Shown here: positions 14,465-21,861 of the stretch, one piece after another
Numbering within the stretch: the first letter of the stretch is position 1
Layout of the letters: every line of letters begins with the position of its first letter
Source: Pseudomonadota bacterium
GTDB lineage: Bacteria; Pseudomonadota; Alphaproteobacteria; Rhizobiales; Rhizobiaceae
Direction of reading: 5' to 3'
Assembly (NCBI GenBank): GCA_023444445.1
Contig: JAEXMK010000192.1
Location: 1-32,243 of the forward strand
Length of the DNA stretch: 32,243 nt
Position numbers and translations under genes: made by a program
Notes under the pieces: model-generated
What the model saw: the letters and a program-made list of their open reading frames with translations, nothing else
Told to the model about the DNA's origin: nothing
The model's database searches: none

Positions 14465-16858
14465 ATGAATATTTCGACACGCGGCAGTTTGAACGGGGAA
14501 TCAGAGGAGCTGACCTTCAAGGTCGGCGGCATGGACTGCGGCAGCTGCGCGGCGAAGATCGAAACCGCGCTTTCCCGCCTGCCCGGCGTTGGCGACGTCA
14601 AGGTTTCGGTGGCCCGCGAAAGGCTGAACCTCTCGCTTGCCCAGAACAAGACCCCGGTCGACAAGATCGAGGATACGTTGCGCAAGCTCGGCTTCACGCC
14701 CGCTCTGCTGCCGCAGGAAAAGACCGCGCGAGACAAGGCGCCGGGTCAAAAGCACGAAGACGATCATGATCACGCGACATGCGGTGGCCATCACGATCAT
14801 GATCATTCCGGGCATGATCATTCGGGCGACGAGCACCATTCCTGCAACGGGCATGACCACGATCACTCCGGCCATGATCATTCAGGTCACGATCACGGAC
14901 ACGATCATGCGCGCCATTCCCACGCTGCCGCACCTGCCGCCGCAAGCCAGAGCGCCGAGATGGGGCATGCCCATGGCGCGGATGAAAAAGGCGCATGGTG
15001 GCGCGGCGCGAAGGCGCGCAACACCTTCACCGGCACCATTCTGGTCGCGATTGCCTATGCCGCTGAGCTGACCTTCCCGGCCTGGGGCAGTTACGCCTTC
15101 ATCGTCGCGACGCTTGCCACGCTCTTCCCGATCGCGAGAAATGCCTTCAATGCCGCCCGTTTCGGCGCGGTCTTCACCATCGAAATGCTGATGACGATTG
15201 CCGCCATCGGCGCGATCATCATCGGCGAGGCGGAAGAGGCGGCCATCGTCGTGCTGCTGTTCTCCGTCGGCGAGTTGCTGGAAGGTTTTGCCGCCGCCCG
15301 CGCCCGCTCCGGCATCAAGGCGCTCGGTTCGCTCTTGCCGAAAACGGCGATGGTGGAGGAAAACGGCTCGCTTCGGCAGGTTTCCGCCGATCAGGTGCGC
15401 ATCGGCCAGGTGGTCGTGGCGCGCCCCGGCGACCGTATCGCCGCCGATGGCGTTGTCATGGATGGCCAGTCCAGCGTCGACGAATCGCCGATGACCGGGG
15501 AAAGCATTCCCGTCGCCAAGGAAAAGGGTGCCCGCGTCTTTGCCGGCTCGATCAACCATGACGGCTCGCTGCGCATCCGTGTCGACCGCGCGCCGGAAGA
15601 CAACACCATTGCCCGCATCATCACGCTTGTCGAGGAAGCACAGGATGCGCGGGCTCCGACCGAACGCTTCATCCAGAGCTTCTCGCGATATTACATGCCG
15701 CTGATCGTGGCGATCTCGGTGCTGACCATCATCGTGCCGCCGCTTGTCGGCCTCGGCGACTGGGACACCTGGATTTATCGCGGTCTCGCGCTCCTCCTCA
15801 TCGGCTGCCCCTGCGCGCTGGTCATTTCGGTTCCCGCGGCGATCGCCTCCAGCCTTTCGGCTGCGGCACGCCACGGCATGCTGGTGAAGGGTGGCGCGGT
15901 CATTGAAATGCTGGCGCGCACCGAAACCGTCGCCTTCGACAAGACCGGAACGCTGACACTTGGCGAACCCGTTGTAACCGACGTGGTGGCGCTTGACGGC
16001 AACGAGGCCGAGCTGATTGCGCAGGCCGCGACCATCGAGAACGAGTCGAGCCATCCGCTCGCCCGCGCCATCGTCAACCATGCTGAAAAGGCTGGCGTGA
16101 AGCCCCTGCCCGGCTCCAACATCAAGGCGATTTCCGGTCGCGGCATGCAGGGCAATGTCGGGGGGAAGGAGCTGTTCATCGGCGCACCGCGTTTTGCGAC
16201 GGAGGTCGGCACCCTCTCGAAGGATCTTGCCGACCGTATTTCCGCGCTGGAAAGCGAAGGCAAGACGGTGGCGGTCATGATGACCGGCGGCGCGGCAAGC
16301 GGTCTTTTCGCCATGCGCGACGAGCCGCGCAAGGATGCGGCCGAAGGCGTCAAGGCGCTGAAGGATATGGGCATTTCCTCGCTGATGCTGTCGGGTGACA
16401 ATGCCCGCACCGCGCGTGCCATCGGCAACAAGCTTGGCCTTGAAGCGCGCGGTGAACTTCTTCCGCAGAACAAGGTCGAGGAAATCCGCAAGCTTGCCGA
16501 AAAGAAGACTGTTGTCATGGTGGGTGACGGCATCAACGATGCGCCGGCCCTTGCGGCGGCCAGCGTCGGTGTTGCCATCGGCTCGGGCACGGACGTGGCG
16601 ATGGAAGCGGCGGATGCGGCGCTGATGCGCAACAATGTCGGCGATGCCGCCCGCCTCATCGGCCTGTCGCGCGCCACCATGAGCAATATCCGTCAGAACG
16701 TGACGATTGCGCTCGGGCTGAAGGCGGTGTTCCTGGTCACGACCGTCACCGGCCTTTCCGGCCTGTGGCTCGCCGTCTTTGCCGATACGGGCGCCACGGT
16801 TCTGGTGACTGCCAACGCGATGCGGCTGCTCGGATATTTTAACCGCAACAAAGCCTGA
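14465..16858 (+). CDS. zntA: Zn/Cd-exporting P1B-2-type ATPase
   Basis: A 797-residue inner-membrane metal pump. An N-terminal heavy-metal-associated domain has GMDCGSC at 22-28. A His-rich stretch follows at 97-153 (22 His of 57 residues in HDH/HSGHDH units). Then come TM helices, the TGES actuator loop (344-347), the CPC metal site in TM6 (448-450), the phosphorylated DKTGT (492-496), the SSHPLA motif, GDGINDAPAL, and DTGATVLVTANAMRL at the end. That late Asp and the CPC are the pattern of Zn2+/Cd2+/Pb2+ exporters (ZntA/CadA). ATG 14465 follows AGGAGCGAG. An in-frame ATG at 14288 would read through the promoter and is rejected. Expression is probably metal-induced through the MerR-type operator just upstream, with the regulator encoded elsewhere. 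The exact metal is inferred. Confidence 0.93.
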   Translation: MNISTRGSLNGESEELTFKVGGMDCGSCAAKIETALSRLPGVGDVKVSVARERLNLSLAQNKTPVDKIEDTLRKLGFTPALLPQEKTARDKAPGQKHEDDHDHATCGGHHDHDHSGHDHSGDEHHSCNGHDHDHSGHDHSGHDHGHDHARHSHAAAPAAASQSAEMGHAHGADEKGAWWRGAKARNTFTGTILVAIAYAAELTFPAWGSYAFIVATLATLFPIARNAFNAARFGAVFTIEMLMTIAAIGAIIIGEAEEAAIVVLLFSVGELLEGFAAARARSGIKALGSLLPKTAMVEENGSLRQVSADQVRIGQVVVARPGDRIAADGVVMDGQSSVDESPMTGESIPVAKEKGARVFAGSINHDGSLRIRVDRAPEDNTIARIITLVEEAQDARAPTERFIQSFSRYYMPLIVAISVLTIIVPPLVGLGDWDTWIYRGLALLLIGCPCALVISVPAAIASSLSAAARHGMLVKGGAVIEMLARTETVAFDKTGTLTLGEPVVTDVVALDGNEAELIAQAATIENESSHPLARAIVNHAEKAGVKPLPGSNIKAISGRGMQGNVGGKELFIGAPRFATEVGTLSKDLADRISALESEGKTVAVMMTGGAASGLFAMRDEPRKDAAEGVKALKDMGISSLMLSGDNARTARAIGNKLGLEARGELLPQNKVEEIRKLAEKKTVVMVGDGINDAPALAAASVGVAIGSGTDVAMEAADAALMRNNVGDAARLIGLSRATMSNIRQNVTIALGLKAVFLVTTVTGLSGLWLAVFADTGATVLVTANAMRLLGYFNRNKA

Positions 16859-16874
16859 TCGCAGCCCCTCCCAA

Positions 16875-16918
16875 ACCGGCCGAGCCTCGTCAATACGGGG
16901 CTCGGCCGGTCTCATTTT
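16875..16918 (+). terminator. Terminator of the P1B-ATPase gene
   Basis: A 12-bp perfect inverted repeat (16875-16886 with 16899-16910) with a 12-nt loop, followed by CTCATTTT. It lies 17 nt after the stop codon. Confidence 0.85.
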
Positions 16919-16925
16919 CAGCGTA

Positions 16926-16953
16926 TTGACAAACCAATTGTGTGCAATAAAAC
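16926..16953 (+). promoter_or_regulatory. Candidate promoter of the glycosyltransferase gene
   Basis: A consensus TTGACA (16926-16931) and TAAAAC (16948-16953) with a 16-bp spacer lie directly behind the terminator of the upstream gene. They would give a leader of about 50 nt before the TTG start at 17012. Confidence 0.5.
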
Positions 16954-17011
16954 CCGCCTGCCGCCGCTTCCACGCGCGTGACAATCGATTCCACACGCAG
17001 GAGCGCTGGAC

Positions 17012-17794
17012 TTGGCAAAGCATGACTACAACCCCGTTGCGTACCGCGCGATCAAGATCGGCGGCAACATCGTCAAGGTCATCTTTTCCATCGATCTTTT
17101 CCTTCGGCCTGGCAGAAGAAAAACGCTTCCCGCGCATCAACCGGCCCGCCGCCATCCGAAATCGGAAAAGGCCATTCCCCGTATCATCTGGCAGACCAAC
17201 TATTCCAACCGTGTGACAACGCCGATCTATGCGAATTTCCTGTTCAACCGCTGGCTGACGCCGGAATTCGAATATCGCTACCATGATGACGAGGCATGTC
17301 AGGCCTACATCGACCGGCATTTTCCCGGCCGTTACGCCGATGCTTTCCGGCGATTGCAGGTGGGCGCGGCAAAAGCGGATTTCTGGCGTATTCTGGTGCT
17401 CCTGCAGGAGGGCGGCATCTATCTGGATATCGATTCCAATTTTGCGGCCCGCCCGGAAGATGTGATCGGCACTGACGAAGAAGCCGTTTTCATCGCCATG
17501 AAAGATGGCGAAATCACCAACTACTTCATGGCATCCAAACCCGGCCATCCGGCGCTGAAGCTGATAGCCGACCGTATTGCCCAGAATATCGAAGAGGGAA
17601 CGCTCGTCAGCGTTTATGACATGACGGGCCCGACGGTGGTGCATGCCGTCGTCAAGGAGCTTGGTCTGCCGGTGCGCAATTACCGCGAGATGTGCACCCA
17701 GGGGCAATTCACCAACAAACGCGCCCAATATGCCGACAAGAAAGACGGCGCGTGGTGGGCCGAGCAGGCCAAGACGTCCATCATCAAAAACTAG
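17012..17794 (+). CDS. OCH1-like glycosyltransferase (DXD sugar-binding type)
   Basis: A 260-residue cytoplasmic glycosyltransferase of the Gly_transf_sug / OCH1-like group, which transfers sugars such as mannose or galactose from nucleotide sugars in cell-surface polysaccharide assembly. It shows IPRIIWQTNYSNR at about 55-67, the helix GAAKADFWRILVLLQEGGIY, and the metal/nucleotide-sugar DXD motif as D139-I-D141 (YLDIDSNF). The motif MTGPTVVHAVV follows, typical of this family. The start codon is TTG at 17012 with AGGAG at 16999-17003, 8 nt before it, and no better ATG is available. The N-terminal 50 residues are basic and not conserved-looking. The last codons and stop are part of a 17-bp tandem repeat. 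No other polysaccharide genes are near, so the acceptor is unknown. Confidence 0.85.
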   Translation: MAKHDYNPVAYRAIKIGGNIVKVIFSIDLFLRPGRRKTLPAHQPARRHPKSEKAIPRIIWQTNYSNRVTTPIYANFLFNRWLTPEFEYRYHDDEACQAYIDRHFPGRYADAFRRLQVGAAKADFWRILVLLQEGGIYLDIDSNFAARPEDVIGTDEEAVFIAMKDGEITNYFMASKPGHPALKLIADRIAQNIEEGTLVSVYDMTGPTVVHAVVKELGLPVRNYREMCTQGQFTNKRAQYADKKDGAWWAEQAKTSIIKN

Positions 17795-17829
17795 GCATCA
17801 TCAAAAACTAGGTGTCGTCAAAAACATGG
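17779..17829 (+). repeat. Three tandem 17-bp repeats spanning a stop codon
   Basis: CATCATCAAAAACTAGG occurs exactly at 17779-17795 and 17796-17812. A third, degenerate copy (TGTCGTCAAAAACATGG) is at 17813-17829. The TAG stop of the glycosyltransferase lies in the first copy and recurs in the second. The repeat ends 38 nt before the convergent hydrolase stop codon. Confidence 0.9.
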
Positions 17830-17867
17830 ATGCCCTGCGGCGCTCATCGGCCGCGCAATATTGCATG

Positions 17868-18830
17868 TCAGACGAACGCGTTGAAAAGGCGGATGCTCTC
17901 CTCCACCGCATGCGGCACCACGCCATTGTGGCTGCCGGGCAGCAGTTTCTTATCGACCTTGAAGCCGGATGTCAGGGCGCGATCCACGAAAAGCTGGTGG
18001 TCGGCATCGAAAGGCCGCTCCTCCGTGCCGCGCAGAAGCAGCGTCGGGCATTTGAGGCTGGGGCCGAAACAGACGGAGGAGCGCATGATGAATTCGCGCT
18101 CATCGGTCTCGTCGAAACAGATTTCGTCGCTATATCGGTTGAAGTAACGCCAGGAGTTGACACCGGCGGAGATCGGGGCCGCAGCCCGGAACCTGCGGCT
18201 CATGGCGGCCAGAAGCGTCAGCGTTCCGCCGTTGGAATGGCCGGCGATGAAGAAACGATTTCTGTCGATGCCGGGGAGATTTTCCAGATAGGTCGCCGCC
18301 GCCAGCGCATCCGTCGTTTCGTTATAAAAGCCGGAATAATTGCCGCTCTGGCCATTCTCCCCCCGGAAGGACGGCAAAAGCACGACATAACCCGCCTCCC
18401 AATAGGGCTTCATCAGCGCCCAGTGGCCATCACCGGTGGCATTGCCGCCATGAAGAAACAGGACAGCGGGTTTCAGCGTTTTTGAGGGCTGGTAATGGGA
18501 GAGCCATGCGACAAGCTCGATCGAACCATCCGGCCCGCCGGGATAGGTGATGCGTTCCGCGCCCGGCGGCGTGCCCAGCGCCGAGGATTTTTCCGGGGCG
18601 GCCATCTTTCGCAACAGATGGGTGTGAAACCGTTTGCGCGCCTCCGCGTAATCCTGCCGTTCCAGCGGCAAAACCTCGGGGGCAACGATGCCCGCTTTCG
18701 CGCGCGGCGGTAAAAATGTAGCCACCGACAGGCCAATGGCACCGGCCAGCAGGCTACGCCGGGTCATGCTCGACATGGGCGTGCTCTCTTCCTGTCCGAA
18801 GGCTGAGGAAAGAAAGCGCTTGTCTGCCAT
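17868..18830 (-). CDS. Tat-exported alpha/beta hydrolase (dienelactone hydrolase-like)
   Basis: A 320-residue alpha/beta hydrolase, probably a periplasmic esterase or peptidase-like enzyme. The signal region has a twin-arginine motif (MTRRSLLAGAIGLSVATFL) with an Ala-Lys-Ala cleavage region, so folded export is likely. The nucleophile elbow is GHSNGG. The oxyanion segment is PAVLFLHGGNATGDGHW, and the late PGSHNGVVPHAVEES supplies a probable catalytic His. The Asp (around PFDADHQLF) is plausible. Two starts are possible: ATG 18830 with AGGTGA 5 nt upstream, or ATG 18776 with GGAAGAG, which gives a more usual short Tat n-region. The substrate is unknown. It ends convergent with the glycosyltransferase. 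Confidence 0.85.
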   Translation of the reverse strand: MADKRFLSSAFGQEESTPMSSMTRRSLLAGAIGLSVATFLPPRAKAGIVAPEVLPLERQDYAEARKRFHTHLLRKMAAPEKSSALGTPPGAERITYPGGPDGSIELVAWLSHYQPSKTLKPAVLFLHGGNATGDGHWALMKPYWEAGYVVLLPSFRGENGQSGNYSGFYNETTDALAAATYLENLPGIDRNRFFIAGHSNGGTLTLLAAMSRRFRAAAPISAGVNSWRYFNRYSDEICFDETDEREFIMRSSVCFGPSLKCPTLLLRGTEERPFDADHQLFVDRALTSGFKVDKKLLPGSHNGVVPHAVEESIRLFNAFV

Positions 18831-18883
18831 ATGGTCACCTGAAGAGGATGGTTGTAACAGCAGTTCAGCACTGCGGCGGGGAG

Positions 18884-18988
18884 CTGTCCAATCACGGATT
18901 CGCGAATGACAACAATGTATTCGCAGCCATCATGGCAATTTCTGGACAGATACTCCGTGCTTTCACAGGAATGAGGCAGCTGGCTGCC
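18884..18988. other. Intergenic region rich in nested and crossing inverted repeats
   Basis: Between the hydrolase start and the ligase stop, four inverted repeats crowd into about 105 nt. They are CTGTCCA (18884-18890) with TGGACAG (18943-18949), CACGGA (18893-18898) with TCCGTG (18954-18959), GCGAAT (18902-18907) with ATTCGC (18919-18924), and GGCAG/CTGCC (18975-18988, 4-nt loop). The first two cross, so only one can form at a time unless they make a pseudoknot. It may be a terminator plus leader, or a small RNA. No ORF is convincing here. Confidence 0.35.
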
Positions 18989-18994
18989 ACGTCC

Positions 18995-20620
18995 CTACCC
19001 TTCCACGCCATCGATCATTGCCACCAGCGTCGAAAGCCGGTCCGCCTCGGCCGGCAGTTTGTCGGCGCGCAACCTTGCAATGCGGGGGAACCGCATCGCG
19101 ACACCGGATTTGTGGCGGGTGGAGCGGTTGATGCCCTCAAAGGCCACTTCCAGCACGAATCCGAAATCCGGCGTGGCACGCACCGCCCGCACAGGGCCAA
19201 AACGCTCGACGGTATTGTCACGCACGAACTTGTCCAGCACCTCCAGCTCAGCGTCGGTGAAGCCGAAATAGGCCTTGCCCACGGGAACAAGCTGTTCGCC
19301 ATCCTCGCCTTCCGCCCAGACACCGAAGGTGAAATCGGAATAATAGCTCGATCTTTTGCCGTGGCCGCGCTGGGCATACATCATGACGGCGTCGATATTG
19401 TAGGGATCGCGTTTCCACTTGAACCAGGGGCCCTTGGCGCGCCCGGCCTGATAGGTGCTGTCGCGGCGCTTGATCATCACCCCCTCGATCACAGGATCGG
19501 GCGGCGCGGCGCGTAGCGTATCGAGTTCCTGCCAGCTGGAAAACCCGATCAGCGGCGAGAGGTCGAAGTGATCATGCGGCGCGCGCTCGATGATGTCAGC
19601 GAGGCGGCCGCGGCGTTCCATATAGGTTTGTGCGCGAATATCGCTTTCACCGTCAAACAACAGATCGTAAGCTCGGATGAAGGCCGGGTAGTCGTCCATC
19701 ATTTTTGCCGTGACCGTCTTGCGGTTCAGCCGCTGCTGAAGGTCGGAAAAGGTCCGCGTGAGATTGTTTGAGCGTGCCGTACCCCCGATCAGTAACTCTC
19801 CATCCATCACGCCTTCAAAATCGATCGCGTCAAGGACATCGGGAAAAGCGCCGGAAATATCATCGCCGGAGCGAGAGTAGAGTTTGCGCGTTTCGCCAGC
19901 GCGGGAGAGCTGTACCCGAATGCCGTCCCATTTCCATTCCGCCGCATAGTCATCGGGGTCAAGCGCATTGAGGTCGCCATCGGCGACCGGGGTTGCGAGC
20001 ATCACCGAATGGAAGATGGCGGGTGTCGCCAGCACTGGCCGGTCGGACTTGCCCTCAAGCCACGCGAAGAGCGTCGTATAGGGCGGCGCGAGGCCGTGCC
20101 AGAGGGTTTCGATTTCGGTGATGTCCTTCCCTGCAAAATCCGCGAGTGCCTGACGCGCCAGTCGCGCAGAGACCCCAATACGCAGGCTGCCGGTAGCGAG
20201 TTTGAGGAAAGCAAACCGCGACGACGTATCGAGCCGGTCAAGAAGATCGCGCACCGCACCGCGCACCTCCATGCGGCTGAGCGAATTCATCAACGTCACG
20301 ACTTCGCCAAGACGCGGGTCCTGCGCCTCGGAATCATCAGCGCCGCCGATATTGCCCCAGACCAGTGAGATGGTTTCGGCCAGATCGCCGACATAATCAT
20401 AGGAGTAACGGAACAGCACCTCGTCCATGCGCTCCAGCACCAGCTCGCGCAGCATGGCGGGTTTGACACTTTTGAGGTCCAGCGTCCCGGCAATGGCTGC
20501 GAGACCATAACCCCGGTCGGGATCGGGCGTATCGCGGAAATAATCGGTGAGCAGCTTCAGCTTGCCATTGCGCGACGGGGTGAGGACCAGGCGGTCAAGA
20601 AGAGTGGCGAAGGCTTTCAT
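18995..20620 (-). CDS. ATP-dependent DNA ligase (ligase-associated damage-response type)
   Basis: A 541-residue ATP-dependent DNA ligase of the kind linked to cisplatin/DNA damage response. An N-terminal DNA-binding helical domain (1-200) is followed by the adenylation domain with catalytic Lys230 in AEWKWDGIR, then SRSGDDISGAFPD (motif III region), EGVMIKRRDSTYQAGR (motif IV) and PWFKWKR (motif V). An OB domain carries RFPRIARLR near the end. It seals nicks using ATP, unlike the NAD+-dependent replicative LigA. ATG 20620 lies 1 nt after the exonuclease stop (TGAGATG), so the two are translationally coupled. Upstream in-frame Met codons inside that gene are rejected. Confidence 0.94.
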   Translation of the reverse strand: MKAFATLLDRLVLTPSRNGKLKLLTDYFRDTPDPDRGYGLAAIAGTLDLKSVKPAMLRELVLERMDEVLFRYSYDYVGDLAETISLVWGNIGGADDSEAQDPRLGEVVTLMNSLSRMEVRGAVRDLLDRLDTSSRFAFLKLATGSLRIGVSARLARQALADFAGKDITEIETLWHGLAPPYTTLFAWLEGKSDRPVLATPAIFHSVMLATPVADGDLNALDPDDYAAEWKWDGIRVQLSRAGETRKLYSRSGDDISGAFPDVLDAIDFEGVMDGELLIGGTARSNNLTRTFSDLQQRLNRKTVTAKMMDDYPAFIRAYDLLFDGESDIRAQTYMERRGRLADIIERAPHDHFDLSPLIGFSSWQELDTLRAAPPDPVIEGVMIKRRDSTYQAGRAKGPWFKWKRDPYNIDAVMMYAQRGHGKRSSYYSDFTFGVWAEGEDGEQLVPVGKAYFGFTDAELEVLDKFVRDNTVERFGPVRAVRATPDFGFVLEVAFEGINRSTRHKSGVAMRFPRIARLRADKLPAEADRLSTLVAMIDGVEG

Positions 20621-20621
20621 C

Positions 20622-21638
20622 TCAATCCCCCTCATCCTCGTAACCAACGAGGTGCAGCGGCTTGGCGGCAATGCCCTGCAATTCGCACCAGCGCACCAGC
20701 GCCTCCTCCCGGCCATGGGTGACCCAGACCGCCTGCGGCGAGATTTCCTTGATCGTCTCCAGCAGTTCCGGCCAGTCGCAATGGTCCGATATGACCAGCG
20801 GTAGTTCAACTCCGCCCTGCTTTGCCCTCTGCCGCACCATCATCCAGCCGGACGCGAAGGCGATCAGCGGCTCGTTGAAGCGCCGCGCCCAGCGTTCTTG
20901 AAACGCCGAGGGCGGGCCGACGACGATCGCGCCCTTGAAGGCAGCGGGGTTGCTTTTCTCCAGTGTCGCGGGCCTGAGATCCCCGAGATCGATGCCCTGC
21001 GAAACGTAATAGTCGCAGAGCCGTGCCAGCGCGCCGTGAATATAAATGGGATCGGAATAGCCGTTGTCGCGGAGCAGACGGATGACGCGTTGCGCCTTGC
21101 CCAAAGAATAGGCGCCGACAAGGTGCGTCCGCTCGGGAAACTGTTTGATGGAGGTAAGCAGCTTGGCCGTTTCCACGCGCGGCAGCGGATGGTGAAATAC
21201 CGGCAGGCCGAAGGTGGCTTCGGTGATGAAAACATCGCAGGGCACCGTCTCAAAGGGAGCGCAGGTGGGGTCGATGCCGCGTTTGTAATCGCCGGACGCG
21301 ACGATGCGCAGGCCGTTCATTTCCACGGAAATCTGCGCTGAGCCGAGGACATGGCCTGCCGGATGGAAACCGACGGTGACGCCGTCTACCTCCACCCTCT
21401 CGCCGAATGCGACCGCCTGCTCGCTGCCGCAGAAATCCTCACCATAGCGGATGCGCATGATATCCAGCGTCTGGCGCGTGGCCAGCACCGCGCCGTGGCC
21501 GGCGCGGGCATGATCGGAATGACCATGGGTGATGAGCGCCCGCGCCACGGGCCGCACGGGATCGATATAAAAATCACCCGCCGGGCAATAAAGGCCCTTT
21601 GGCGTGGAATTCAGGAGCTGTTCCGGCTTCATGTTCAT
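20622..21638 (-). CDS. Ligase-associated DNA exonuclease (metallo-beta-lactamase fold)
   Basis: A 338-residue metallo-beta-lactamase/beta-CASP-type nuclease partnered with the downstream ligase. The metal-binding HGHSDHARAGH near residue 40 is the H-x-H-x-D-H motif. GFHPAGHVLGSAQI and ASGDYKRGIDPT supply further metal ligands, and VISDHCDWPELLETI is near the C terminus. The same family includes mRNA 3' processing and DNA-repair nucleases such as SNM1. Its tight pairing with an ATP-dependent ligase indicates DNA end processing. Start codons at 21638 and 21632 both lack a good Shine-Dalgarno. ATG 21680 is a longer alternative. A 7-bp dyad is placed about 42 bp upstream. Confidence 0.9.
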   Translation of the reverse strand: MNMKPEQLLNSTPKGLYCPAGDFYIDPVRPVARALITHGHSDHARAGHGAVLATRQTLDIMRIRYGEDFCGSEQAVAFGERVEVDGVTVGFHPAGHVLGSAQISVEMNGLRIVASGDYKRGIDPTCAPFETVPCDVFITEATFGLPVFHHPLPRVETAKLLTSIKQFPERTHLVGAYSLGKAQRVIRLLRDNGYSDPIYIHGALARLCDYYVSQGIDLGDLRPATLEKSNPAAFKGAIVVGPPSAFQERWARRFNEPLIAFASGWMMVRQRAKQGGVELPLVISDHCDWPELLETIKEISPQAVWVTHGREEALVRWCELQGIAAKPLHLVGYEDEGD

Positions 21639-21679
21639 TGAGATAGGGCCGCCCGCGCGAATCTGAAGTGCTGCGAGCA

Positions 21680-21698
21680 TAACGCGGAACGCGCGTTA
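21680..21698. promoter_or_regulatory. Inverted repeat upstream of the exonuclease-ligase operon
   Basis: TAACGCG (21680-21686) and CGCGTTA (21692-21698) form a perfect 7-bp dyad with a 5-nt spacer, about 42 bp in front of the start at 21638. It could be a repressor site. No alphaproteobacterial SOS box (GTTC-N7-GTTC) was found between 21639 and 21861. Confidence 0.35.
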
Positions 21699-21768
21699 AA
21701 TTTCCAGTGGGGGTGTTTTTGTTTTACGGGACCATGGTGGTGAGACACATTGCACGGCCCCCTCCTTT

Positions 21769-21801
21769 CCCTCATCCCTGTGACAAGCACAGGGATGAGG
21801 G
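21769..21801. repeat. Short palindromic repeat (14-bp stem)
   Basis: CCCTCATCCCTGTG pairs perfectly with CACAGGGATGAGGG around a 5-nt ACAAG loop. The same core recurs in both arms of the element at 24826-24940, so this is a solo half of a dispersed repeat. In this place it could also terminate the upstream-lying minus-strand MFS transcript or protect its 3' end. Confidence 0.85.
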
Positions 21802-21861
21802 TATCGTGAGCAACGTGAACAAGGTGCGCCAATCCCATCGCACCGTCTTAAGTGACAGCTC

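Noticed and set aside
14753..14923. Repetitive CATGATCA-like DNA, considered as a repeat array or CRISPR
   Set aside because: It is in frame and fully explained by His/Asp codons of the metal pump. No spacers of constant size were seen.
14882..17728. 948-codon open frame on the minus strand across the metal pump and glycosyltransferase
   Set aside because: It is antisense to two well-recognised genes, its translation shows no family pattern, and it runs through a terminator and promoter. Open antisense frames are expected in GC-rich coding DNA.
20621..20809. Longer ligase start within the exonuclease gene
   Set aside because: The extension is the exonuclease sequence in another frame, and the conserved ligase start MKAFATLL is at 20620.
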